Assembly: GCA_002082585.1 (NCBI GenBank)
Contig: CP020563.1
Span: 124,001 to 188,000, forward strand
From: Kitasatospora albolonga
GTDB lineage: Bacteria; Actinomycetota; Actinomycetes; Streptomycetales; Streptomycetaceae
Reading direction: 5' to 3'
Length of the DNA stretch: 64,000 bases
The number at the start of each line of letters is the position of its first letter. Positions within the stretch are counted from its first letter, which is position 1. The position numbers and the translations under genes were made by a program. This document shows, piece after piece, positions 8,252 to 16,008 of the stretch. Below the pieces are notes generated by a model, which saw only the letters and a list, made by a program, of their open reading frames with translations, was not told the origin of the DNA and made no database searches.

Positions 8252-10111
8252 TTGAGCACCGAATCACGATGGCGCCGCACCAGATCACCGCAGAACGCCA
8301 ACCCCAACAAGCGGTCCAAGGCCCTCGCGGGCGCCACCGCTCTGGTCCTCCCGCTGGCCGCCATGGTCGGTCTCGCCTCCCCCGCCGAGGCCGCGACCTC
8401 GGCCACCGCCACCTATGCCAAAGCCTCCGACTGGGGCTCCGGCTTCGAGGGCAAGTGGACGGTGAAGAACACCGGCACCACCACGCTCTCCTCCTGGACC
8501 GTCGAGTGGGACTTCCCCGCGAACACCAAGGTGACCTCCGCCTGGGACGCGACCGTCACCAACTCCGCGAACCGCTGGACGGCGAAGAACCTCGGCTGGA
8601 ACGGCACCCTCGCCCCCGGCGCGTCCGTCTCCTTCGGCTTCAACGGCTCCGGCTCCGGCGCGCCCTCCGGCTGCAAGCTCAACGGCAACCCGTGCGACGG
8701 CTCCGTCATCCCCGGTGACAACGCCCCCTCCGCCCCGGGCAAGCCCACCGCGAGCGACATCACCGACACCTCGGTGAAGCTGTCCTGGGCACCCGCCACG
8801 GACGACCAGGGCATCAAGAACTACGACGTCCTGCGCAACGGCTCCAAGGTCGCCACGGTCACCGGCACCACCTACACCAATACCGGTCTGACCGCCGGCA
8901 CCGACTACAGCTACACCGTGGTCGCCCGCGACACCGCCGACCAGACCGGCCCGGCCTCGGCCGCCACGACGGTCCGCACCACCGGCGGCGGGGGCGGCGA
9001 GACCCCCGGCGGCGACAAGATCAACCTGGGCTACTTCACCAACTGGGGCTCCTACACGGTGAAGAACCTCGTGACCTCCGGCTCCGCCGAGAAGATCACG
9101 CACATCAACTACGCCTTCGGCAACGTGCAGAACGGCAAGTGCACGATCGGCGACGCGTACGAGGACTACGAGAAGACCTACACCGCCGCCAACTCCGTCG
9201 ACGGTGTCGCCGACACCTGGGACCAGCCCCTGCGCGGTCACTTCAACCAGCTGCGCAAGCTGAAGGCCGCGTACCCGCACATCAAGATCCTCTGGTCCTT
9301 CGGCGGCTGGACCTGGTCCGGCGGCTTCGGCCAGGCCGTCCAGAACCCCGCCGCCTTCGCGAAGTCCTGCCACGACCTGGTCGAGGACCCCCGCTGGGCC
9401 GATGTCTTCGACGGCATCGACCTGGACTGGGAGTACCCCAACGCCTGCGGTCTGACCTGTGACAGCAGCGGCCCGGCCGCGTTCAGGAACATGATGCAGG
9501 CCATGCGCGCCGAGTTCGGCCCCAACAACCTGCTCACCGCGGCCATCACCGCCGACGGCTCCAACGGCGGCAAGCTCGACGCGGCCGACTACGGCGGCGC
9601 CGCGCAGTACATCGACTGGTACGACGTGATGACGTACGACTACTTCGGCTCCTGGTCCGCCCAGGGTCCGACCGCCCCGCACTCCCCGCTGACCTCGTAC
9701 CCCGGCATCCCCGCGCAGGGCTTCAACTCGGCCGACGCGATCGCCAAGCTGAAGGCCAAGGGCGTCCCGGCGAAGAAGCTGCTCCTCGGCATCGGCTTCT
9801 ACGGCCGCGGCTGGACCGGCGTCACCCAGTCCGCCCCCGGCGGCAGCGCCACCGGCCCGGCGGCCGGTATCGAGCCCGGCAACCAGTACTACAAGGTCCT
9901 GAAGACCACCTGCCCGGCCACCGGCACCATCGGCGGCACGGCGTACGCCCACTGCGGCAACAACTGGTGGAGCTACGACACCCCGGCGACCATCAACTCC
10001 AAGATGGCATGGGCCAAGGACCAGGGTCTGGGCGGCGCGTTCTTCTGGGAGTTCAACGGTGACACCACCGACGGCGAACTCGTGAAGGCCATCAGCAACG
10101 GCCTGAAGTAA
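8252..10111 (+). CDS. secreted chitinase, CBM2-FnIII-GH18
   Basis: A 619-residue secreted endochitinase. The TTG start was chosen because AGGAG lies 6 nt upstream. Residues 1-48 form a signal peptide with an unusually long basic n-region, a hydrophobic core (ALVLPLAAMVGLA) and AEA cleavage. About 49-150 form a carbohydrate-binding module 2 for crystalline chitin or cellulose, 158-244 a fibronectin type III linker, then a Gly-rich hinge and a GH18 barrel from 256 to the end. The catalytic DGIDLDWE motif puts the acid at Glu394, with SFGGWTWS upstream. The domain order matches Streptomyces ChiC-type enzymes. Expression should be induced by chitin and repressed by glucose through the direct-repeat promoter. 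Confidence 0.96.
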   Translation: MSTESRWRRTRSPQNANPNKRSKALAGATALVLPLAAMVGLASPAEAATSATATYAKASDWGSGFEGKWTVKNTGTTTLSSWTVEWDFPANTKVTSAWDATVTNSANRWTAKNLGWNGTLAPGASVSFGFNGSGSGAPSGCKLNGNPCDGSVIPGDNAPSAPGKPTASDITDTSVKLSWAPATDDQGIKNYDVLRNGSKVATVTGTTYTNTGLTAGTDYSYTVVARDTADQTGPASAATTVRTTGGGGGETPGGDKINLGYFTNWGSYTVKNLVTSGSAEKITHINYAFGNVQNGKCTIGDAYEDYEKTYTAANSVDGVADTWDQPLRGHFNQLRKLKAAYPHIKILWSFGGWTWSGGFGQAVQNPAAFAKSCHDLVEDPRWADVFDGIDLDWEYPNACGLTCDSSGPAAFRNMMQAMRAEFGPNNLLTAAITADGSNGGKLDAADYGGAAQYIDWYDVMTYDYFGSWSAQGPTAPHSPLTSYPGIPAQGFNSADAIAKLKAKGVPAKKLLLGIGFYGRGWTGVTQSAPGGSATGPAAGIEPGNQYYKVLKTTCPATGTIGGTAYAHCGNNWWSYDTPATINSKMAWAKDQGLGGAFFWEFNGDTTDGELVKAISNGLK

Positions 10112-10127
10112 CCTCCCGTACGGTTCC

Positions 10128-10164
10128 GGGCCCGCCCTCCCCCGCACAGGGGGAGGGCGGGCCC
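10128..10164. terminator. strong bidirectional terminator
   Basis: A perfect 16-bp GC stem (10128-10143 with 10149-10164) around a 5-nt loop GCACA, followed by CTTC. It sits between two convergent genes, 17 nt after the chitinase stop and 49 nt from the methyltransferase stop, and can serve both strands. Confidence 0.85.
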
Positions 10165-10212
10165 CTTCGCTGCCGGGAGCCATGTGCGCGGTACGCCCCT
10201 GGGCCCGGCGGC

Positions 10213-11022
10213 TCAGGGCTTCCTGGCCACGGCCCCGTACATGGCGATGTCCCGGCCGTCGATGCCGCTCTGCTCGGGTCCGGGGCGCCAGGTGTGCACC
10301 TGGGTGACTCCGGGCTCCTGCAGCTCCAGCCCGTCGAAGAACGAGGTGGCGGCGGGCAGCTCACGCAGGACGAAGGGCATGCCCTGCTCGCGGTACTCCT
10401 GCGCCACCCGGTTGACCTCCTCGGGCGCGAAGTCCGCGGTACCGATGGTCATCGCCAGGTAGCTGCCGGAGGGCAGCGGGTCCAGCAGCCGCCTGACCAG
10501 CCGGTGGTCGTCGGGCGGCAGGATGAAGTGCATGATGCCGATCACCATCAGCCCGACGGGCCGGTCCAGATCGATCAGCTCCTGGAACTCCTGGCTGCCG
10601 AGGATGGCGTCGGGGTCGTGCATATCGGCATCGACGTACGCCGTGGCGCCCTCGGGCGAGCTCTGGAGCAGGGCACGCGCGTGGGCGAGCACGATGGGGT
10701 CGTTGTCCACGTAGACGACGTGCGACTCCGGGGCCACCTCCTGGACGACCTCGTGCAGGTTGGGAGAGGTCGGCAGCCCCGTACCCACGTCGAGGAACTG
10801 CCGGATGCCGCACTCCTCGGCGAGGAAACGGCCGGCCCGGTGCATGAAGCGGCGGTTCTCGATCATATGGACGGGCAGCGCGGGCCAGTGGCGGCACATC
10901 GCGTCACCCGCCTCGGCATCCACGGGGTAGTGGTCCTTCCCGCCCAGGATGTAGTCGTACACCCGGGCGGAGTGGGCCCGGGTGGTGGCGAGTCCGCTCT
11001 GCCGCTCATGGGGGGTGCCCAT
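10213..11022 (-). CDS. DUF574-family SAM-dependent methyltransferase
   Basis: A 269-residue protein of the actinobacterial 'S-adenosyl methyltransferase' family (DUF574). It shows the family opening SARVYDYILGGKDHYPVD near residue 18, motif I FLDVGTGLPTSPNLHEV, motif II VVYVDNDPIV and the later MVIGIMHFI and MTIGTADF strands. These are numerous in Streptomyces; the physiological substrate is not known for most. AAAGGGG precedes the ATG. It lies 74 nt downstream of the SpoIIE-type phosphatase on the same strand, so the two may be co-transcribed. Convergent with the chitinase. Confidence 0.92.
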   Translation of the reverse strand: MGTPHERQSGLATTRAHSARVYDYILGGKDHYPVDAEAGDAMCRHWPALPVHMIENRRFMHRAGRFLAEECGIRQFLDVGTGLPTSPNLHEVVQEVAPESHVVYVDNDPIVLAHARALLQSSPEGATAYVDADMHDPDAILGSQEFQELIDLDRPVGLMVIGIMHFILPPDDHRLVRRLLDPLPSGSYLAMTIGTADFAPEEVNRVAQEYREQGMPFVLRELPAATSFFDGLELQEPGVTQVHTWRPGPEQSGIDGRDIAMYGAVARKP

Positions 11023-11096
11023 GCTGGCCCCTTTCGTCCGAGGACGGATGGTCCAACGTTAGGGAGACGCCGTTCCGGGCGCAAACGGGAAGGTCA

Positions 11097-12764
11097 TCAC
11101 GGGCTCCGCCGCCCGTCCGGCCGGGCCTGGAGGGCGATGACCGCGATGTCGTCGCGGCGGTGCTGGACGGACGGCAGAAGGGCGCGGATCAGGCTCGGCA
11201 GCGCCAGACCGCGGCCGACCAGCGCGTCGGTGCGTTCGCGCAGCCGACGGAGGTTGTCCTCGATGTCGGTGTCCGGTGTCTCCACGAGCCCGTCGGTGTA
11301 GAGCACCAGGGTGTCGCCCTCCCGCAGGGCCGCGTGGAGGTTGGTGCGGGTGAAGCCGTCGGTGACGCAGAGCGGCGGGTCCGGGGCCGTGCGGCCGTAC
11401 ACGTACCGGGACGGCGCGTCGCGGGGGATCAGCAGCGGCGGCGGGTGACCGGCGTTGGACAGGGAGATGTGCCAGCCCCCGCCCGTCAGCCGGCGCAGGA
11501 CCGCGTGCACCACCGTGACCATCGACGGTCCGTCCAGCGCCTGCACGATGCGGTCGAGCCGGCTCAGGGTGACCGCCGGGCTGGCGGCGGGGCCGCTGTC
11601 GTAGGCGAGTCCGCGCAGCAGGCTGTTGACGCGGCCCATCGCGGTGGCCGCGTCCAGGTCGTGGCCCGCGATGTCGCCGATGGACAGGGCGAGCGCGTCG
11701 GCCGAGAGCCGGACGGCGTCGTACCAGTCCCCGCCGACCTCCGCCGCGGAGTCCGCCGGATGGTAGAGCGCCGAGACGGTGAGACCGTCGACCGACGGCG
11801 GGGCCGCCAGGAACGACTGCTGGAGCGCCAGGGCCGTGCCACGGATGCTCTGCAGCTCCATGGTGCGGCGCAGCGGACCGCTCATCTGCTGGAAGAGGTC
11901 CCGCAGCAGGGAGAGGTCGGCCTCGTCGGGCGGCGGGTTGCCCCGGCAGGTCGCGATGGCCGCCAGCGCGACGGTCCGCCCGTCGACCACGACGGGGAGC
12001 AGCGCGACGCCGGTCGCACGGGCTTGCCTCAGCCACCGGGCCGAGGCGGCCGAGATCCCGTCCGTGGGCGCCCCCTCCGGGGGGAAGACCAGCAGCTGCG
12101 GTTCCTGGCTGTCGATGGCCTGCCGGGCGACCGGCCCCAGCAGGAAGTCGCCCTCCAGGGGAGGCAGGGGAGGCAGTCCGGGGGCGAGACCGACCCGCTC
12201 GGGCGATGCCGTGGCCGGGACGCCCCCGACGGGTCGCGCCCCGGCCTCGACGTCGTCCCGTACACGGAAGATGGCCACGGCGTCGGCGAGTTCCGGCACG
12301 ACGGCCGCCGCCGTCGTCAGGAACGCCTCGGACAGATCGCGTGCCGCGGGCACCGCGGCCATGCGGGCCAGCAGCTTCTCCCGCATGCGGGTACGCCAGT
12401 GGTCCTCGGCGTCGGCGGCGGTTCCGACCCACTCCTCTCCCCCGTTCCCGTCGGGAACGGGGGCGGCGATGATCTTGATGTGCCGGAAACGTCCGGGGGC
12501 GCCGTCGAGTCTGACCCGTACGACCGCGTCCAGGGTGGAGCGCTCCCGGGTGGCCCTCCGCCAGGCCCGCCGGAACCAGCCCCGGTCCTTCGGGTGCACC
12601 GCGTCCATCCACGAGGTGCCGCCGTCGGGATGCCACAGCTTCTCGGTGATCCCGCCGCCCACCAGCAGAGTGACGGACCCGTCGGACGACATCGCCCACA
12701 CCGACTGGGGCACGGCGCCCATGAGCGCCTGGTATCTCCTGAGGAGACGTTCGTCCTCGTTCAC
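11097..12764 (-). CDS. PAS-GAF-SpoIIE serine phosphatase
   Basis: A 555-residue PP2C-type phosphatase. The N-terminus (about 10-125) resembles a PAS fold (MSSDGSVTLLVGGGITEKLWH), the middle (about 135-290) a GAF domain, and residues about 320-545 a SpoIIE catalytic domain. The latter has the metal ligand regions VGGDWYDAV and SIGDIAGHDLDAA, LVLYTDGLVE and RRDDIAVIAL. Such Streptomyces proteins dephosphorylate anti-sigma-factor antagonists. Two GTGs compete: the one at 12764 is 6 nt from GGAGGAG, whereas the one at 12770 abuts it, so 12764 was chosen. No anti-sigma or antagonist gene is adjacent; the RsbW-like ATPase at 44 kb is too far away to infer partnership. Confidence 0.92.
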   Translation of the reverse strand: MNEDERLLRRYQALMGAVPQSVWAMSSDGSVTLLVGGGITEKLWHPDGGTSWMDAVHPKDRGWFRRAWRRATRERSTLDAVVRVRLDGAPGRFRHIKIIAAPVPDGNGGEEWVGTAADAEDHWRTRMREKLLARMAAVPAARDLSEAFLTTAAAVVPELADAVAIFRVRDDVEAGARPVGGVPATASPERVGLAPGLPPLPPLEGDFLLGPVARQAIDSQEPQLLVFPPEGAPTDGISAASARWLRQARATGVALLPVVVDGRTVALAAIATCRGNPPPDEADLSLLRDLFQQMSGPLRRTMELQSIRGTALALQQSFLAAPPSVDGLTVSALYHPADSAAEVGGDWYDAVRLSADALALSIGDIAGHDLDAATAMGRVNSLLRGLAYDSGPAASPAVTLSRLDRIVQALDGPSMVTVVHAVLRRLTGGGWHISLSNAGHPPPLLIPRDAPSRYVYGRTAPDPPLCVTDGFTRTNLHAALREGDTLVLYTDGLVETPDTDIEDNLRRLRERTDALVGRGLALPSLIRALLPSVQHRRDDIAVIALQARPDGRRSP

Positions 12765-13086
12765 CGCCACCTCCTCCGCCGCCGCACCGCCTCCGCCCTA
12801 TGCGTCCGGCCCCGGAATCGAAGCCCAAGTCACCACCCCCATGATTCCCCATATCCGCCGAACCGCTATTTTTCGCGGCAGACCCGGACCGGGCTGTCGG
12901 CGCCTGCGGGAGTTCCGGGGTCGGCCGGGAGGCGCGCCGCCCGCGTGATGCGTATGATTCCGCGCCGGTACGGGGAAGAGGACACGTGTCCGACGGCACG
13001 ATGATGACGCGGTCGAGGCGACGGCAACGGTGCGGGCGCGGCAGGCCCGGAAAGCGCGCTCGGGACCCTCGCCGCCTTCGGCAGGA
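12765..13086. other. gene-free spacer upstream of the SpoIIE phosphatase
   Basis: 322 nt with no convincing coding sequence. It should hold the promoter of the minus-strand phosphatase gene; the less GC-rich patches are at 12865-12880 and 12950-12962, but I could not identify a clear -35/-10 pair. An open frame starting near 12984 on the plus strand was judged spurious (Arg-rich, opposite the synthetase). Confidence 0.5.
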
Positions 13087-13123
13087 CCGGTTCCGCGCGG
13101 GGCGGCTCCTCGCGGGGAACCGG
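13087..13123 (-). terminator. hairpin after the acyl-CoA synthetase gene
   Basis: CCGGTTCC (13087-13094) pairs with GGAACCGG (13116-13123), and inside a single mismatch the stem continues with CGCG/CGCG. It lies 5 nt beyond the stop codon of the minus-strand synthetase. Confidence 0.65.
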
Positions 13124-13128
13124 CTTTT

Positions 13129-14679
13129 CTACAGGGGCCGTTCGTGGCCTTCCCAGTACGGTTCGCGCAGCCGTCGTTTGTACAGCTTGCCGTTGGGGTC
13201 GCGGGGCATCGCGGCGATGAAGTCGAGGGAGCGGGGCCGTTTGTAGCCCGCGAGCCGCTGCTCGCAGTGGGCGAGGAGTTCGGCGGCGAGCGCGTCCCCC
13301 GCCTCGTACCCCTCGGCCGGTTCGACGACGGCCTTGACCTCCTCGCCCCGGTCGGCGTGCGGGATGCCGAAGGCGGCGGCGTCCGCGACGGCGGGGTGGG
13401 TGAGCAGGGCGGACTCGATCTCGGCGGGGTAGATGTTCACGCCACCCGCGATGATCATGTCGATCTTGCGGTCGCGGAGGAAGAGATAGCCGTCCGCGTC
13501 CAGCACACCGAGGTCGCCGACGGTGAAGAAGTCGCCGATGCGGTTCTTGCGGGTCTTGGTCTCGTCCTTGTGGTAACTGAAGCCACCGGTGCTCATCTTC
13601 ATGTAGACGGTGCCGAGTTGACCGGCCGTCAGCCGTTTTCCGTCGTCGTCGAAAACGGCCAGCTCGCTGATCGGCCACGCCTTGCCGACGGTCCCGGGCT
13701 TCTTCAGCCACTCCTCGGCGGTGGCGAAGGCCCCACCGCCCTCGCTGGCCGCGTAGTACTCCTCGACACAGCTCCCCCACCAGTCGATCATGGCGCGTTT
13801 CACATGGTCCGGGCAGGGGGCGGCCCCGTGGATGGCGTGGCGCATCGAGGAGACGTCGTACCGCTCCTTCACCTCGTCGGGCAGCGCCAGCAGCCGGTGG
13901 AACTGGGTGGGGACCATGTGGGTGTGGGTGCAGCGGTGGGCGTCGATGAGGCGGAGCATCTCCTCGGGCGACCAGCCGTCCATCAGGACGAGCGGGTGCC
14001 CTATGTGGAGAGCGGCGCTCGCGAACTGGAGCACCGCCGTGTGGTAGAGCGGCGAGCAGACCAGGTGGACGTTGCCGTCGAACGGCCGGATACCGAAGAT
14101 GCCGAGGAAGCCGCCGAGGTACGTCTCCTCCGGGAGCTTGCCGGGGAGGGGCCGCCGGATGCCGCGCGGGCGGCCGGTGGTGCCCGAGGTGTAGTTCATG
14201 ACCCAGCCGAGCGTGCGGTTCTCCGGCGGGGTGGCGGGGTGGCCGTCGAGCAGATCGGCGTACGGGCGGCAGCCGGGGGCGGTGCCCACGGTGTAGCGGT
14301 GGCTCTCCGGGAGCCCGGCCTCGTCGGCGGCGGCGGTCGCGGCGGTCGCGAAGCGTTCGTGGGTGATGAGGACGCGCGCGCCGGAGTCGGCGACGATCCA
14401 GGCGATCTCGGGTCCGACGAGGTGGTGGTTGACCGGGACCAGGTAGAACCCGGCCTGGGACGCGGCGAGATGGGCGGTGAGGAGTTCAGTGCCGTTGGGC
14501 AGGACGACGGCGAACGCGTCGCCTTCGCGCATCCCGGCCGCGCGCAGTCCGTGGACCATGCGGTTGACGTCGGCGTGCAGGCGGCCCGCGCTCCACTCCT
14601 CGCCGCCGGGCGCGACGAGTACGGTGCGGTCGGGGTCGGCGGTGGCCTGGGCCCAGAAGCCGTTGGGCGGCTGGTTCAT
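13129..14679 (-). CDS. acyl-CoA synthetase (FadD/AMP-binding family)
   Basis: A 516-residue ANL-superfamily ligase forming an acyl-CoA from a carboxylic acid, ATP and CoA. The AMP-binding signature is MNYTSGTTGRPRGIRR (about 166-181), followed by YYAASEGGG and GDLGVLDADGYLFLRDRKID and the PX4GK-like DPNGKLYKRRLR end. The ATG at 14679 has AAGGAGCG upstream and overlaps the stop of the preceding gene (ATGA), so the two are one operon. The acid is unknown; similar enzymes next to nitronate-monooxygenase-like flavoproteins occur in actinobacterial lipid or ring-degradation operons. No acyl-CoA dehydrogenase or hydratase is adjacent. Confidence 0.9.
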   Translation of the reverse strand: MNQPPNGFWAQATADPDRTVLVAPGGEEWSAGRLHADVNRMVHGLRAAGMREGDAFAVVLPNGTELLTAHLAASQAGFYLVPVNHHLVGPEIAWIVADSGARVLITHERFATAATAAADEAGLPESHRYTVGTAPGCRPYADLLDGHPATPPENRTLGWVMNYTSGTTGRPRGIRRPLPGKLPEETYLGGFLGIFGIRPFDGNVHLVCSPLYHTAVLQFASAALHIGHPLVLMDGWSPEEMLRLIDAHRCTHTHMVPTQFHRLLALPDEVKERYDVSSMRHAIHGAAPCPDHVKRAMIDWWGSCVEEYYAASEGGGAFATAEEWLKKPGTVGKAWPISELAVFDDDGKRLTAGQLGTVYMKMSTGGFSYHKDETKTRKNRIGDFFTVGDLGVLDADGYLFLRDRKIDMIIAGGVNIYPAEIESALLTHPAVADAAAFGIPHADRGEEVKAVVEPAEGYEAGDALAAELLAHCEQRLAGYKRPRSLDFIAAMPRDPNGKLYKRRLREPYWEGHERPL

Positions 14680-15785
14680 GGGGCGCTCCTTCCGGCGATG
14701 CGGTCGAGGCGGGTGACGGCCCGTTCGAAGCCGCGTGTCAGGTCGTCGACGACCGCCCGCACGCTGCGTTCTCCGGTCATCCGGCCGACGATCTGCCCGA
14801 CGGGGGTGCCGAGCAGCTCCCCGACCTCGTACTTCTGGATACGGGAGACGGCTTCGGCGACCAGCAGCCCCTGGAGCGGCATGGGCAGGGTGCCGGGTCC
14901 GGCCGGGTCGTCCCAGGCGTCCGTCCATGCGGTACGGAGCTGGCGTGCAGGTTTCCCGGTGAGGGCGCGGGAGCGGACGGTGTCGCCGGAGCCCGCGGCG
15001 AGGAGCTTGCGGGTGAGGGCCGGTGAGTGGAGGTCGGCCTCCTCGGTGGTGAGCCAGAGGGAGCCGAGCCAGACGCCCTGGGCGCCGAGGGCGAGTCCGG
15101 CGGCGGCCTGTTCGCCGCTGCCGATGCCTCCGGCGGCCAGGACGGGCAGGGGGGCGACGGCCTCGACGACTTCGGGGACGAGCACCATCGAGCCGATCTC
15201 GCCGGTGTGGCCGCCCGCTTCGTACCCCTGGGCGACGACGACGTCGATGCCCGCCGCCGCGTGCCTGCGGGCGTGTTCGGCGCTTCCGGCGAGGGCGGCG
15301 ACGAGGACCCCGTGGGCGTGGGCGCGTTCGACGACGTCGGCGGGCGGGGAGCCGAGGGCGTTGGCGAGGAGCTTGATCGGATGGTCGAAGGCCACGTCCA
15401 GCTGGTTGCGGGCGACCTCCTCCATCCAGCCGGTGATACGCCAGCCGGACGCCTCCCCCTCGGCGAGTTCGGGCACGCCGTGGCGGGTGAGGAGCTCCTG
15501 GACGAACACCCGGTGTTCCGCCGGGATCATCGCCTCGACGTCGGCCTCGGTGACCCCTTCGACCTTCTTGGCGGGCATGACGACATCGAGTCCGTACGGT
15601 TTGCCGTCGGCCAGCTCGTCCAGCCGGTCGAGGTCGCGGGCCAGCTCCCGGGGATCGGTGTAGCGGACCGCCCCGAGGACACCGAAGCCGCCGGCTCTGC
15701 TGATGGCCGCCGCGACGGCGGGGAACGGCGTGAAGCCGAAGATGGCGTGCTCGATGCCCAGTGCTCTGCTCAGCTCCGTCTCCAT
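14676..15785 (-). CDS. nitronate monooxygenase / 2-nitropropane dioxygenase-like flavoprotein
   Basis: A 369-residue FMN-dependent TIM-barrel protein. The N-terminal HAIFGFTPFPAVAAAISRAGGFGVLGA, the central VVVAQGYEAGGHTG and the phosphate-binding LAAGGIGSGEQAAAGLALGAQGVWLG are the family hallmarks. Members oxidise alkyl nitronates, but several actinobacterial relatives act on CoA-linked ring-degradation intermediates, which fits the partner synthetase downstream (4-nt overlap). No strong ribosome site precedes the ATG at 15785. A TCTGA-N7-TCAGA inverted repeat 44 nt upstream is a candidate operator. Confidence 0.88.
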   Translation of the reverse strand: METELSRALGIEHAIFGFTPFPAVAAAISRAGGFGVLGAVRYTDPRELARDLDRLDELADGKPYGLDVVMPAKKVEGVTEADVEAMIPAEHRVFVQELLTRHGVPELAEGEASGWRITGWMEEVARNQLDVAFDHPIKLLANALGSPPADVVERAHAHGVLVAALAGSAEHARRHAAAGIDVVVAQGYEAGGHTGEIGSMVLVPEVVEAVAPLPVLAAGGIGSGEQAAAGLALGAQGVWLGSLWLTTEEADLHSPALTRKLLAAGSGDTVRSRALTGKPARQLRTAWTDAWDDPAGPGTLPMPLQGLLVAEAVSRIQKYEVGELLGTPVGQIVGRMTGERSVRAVVDDLTRGFERAVTRLDRIAGRSAP

Positions 15786-15828
15786 GGGCGGCAGGATGCC
15801 GCAGCCGGACAGCCGAGGGAAGAGATTT

Positions 15829-15845
15829 TCTGATGCTGTGTCAGA
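15829..15845. promoter_or_regulatory. inverted repeat upstream of the synthetase operon
   Basis: TCTGA-N7-TCAGA, a 5-bp inverted repeat in an AT-richer patch 44-60 nt upstream of the flavoprotein start. Its size and location fit a TetR-type operator, but no regulator gene is nearby and the arms are short. Confidence 0.4.
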
Positions 15846-16008
15846 TTCTTTGCGGGGCCGGGGGCGTACGGGGCGGCGGAGGTGACAGTAACCTCGGCGA
15901 CGGCAGGAACTTTCACTGCTCGGCGGAATTTCGGAAGTTACTTTCGCGCCGGGGCGCTCGCGCGGGGACCGCCCCGTGACCGGCTCCGGTTACGGGAAGG
16001 GGTTGCGG

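Noticed and set aside
12986..13246. 86-codon plus-strand ORF.
   Set aside because: Arg-rich, runs into the antisense of the acyl-CoA synthetase and overlaps its terminator.
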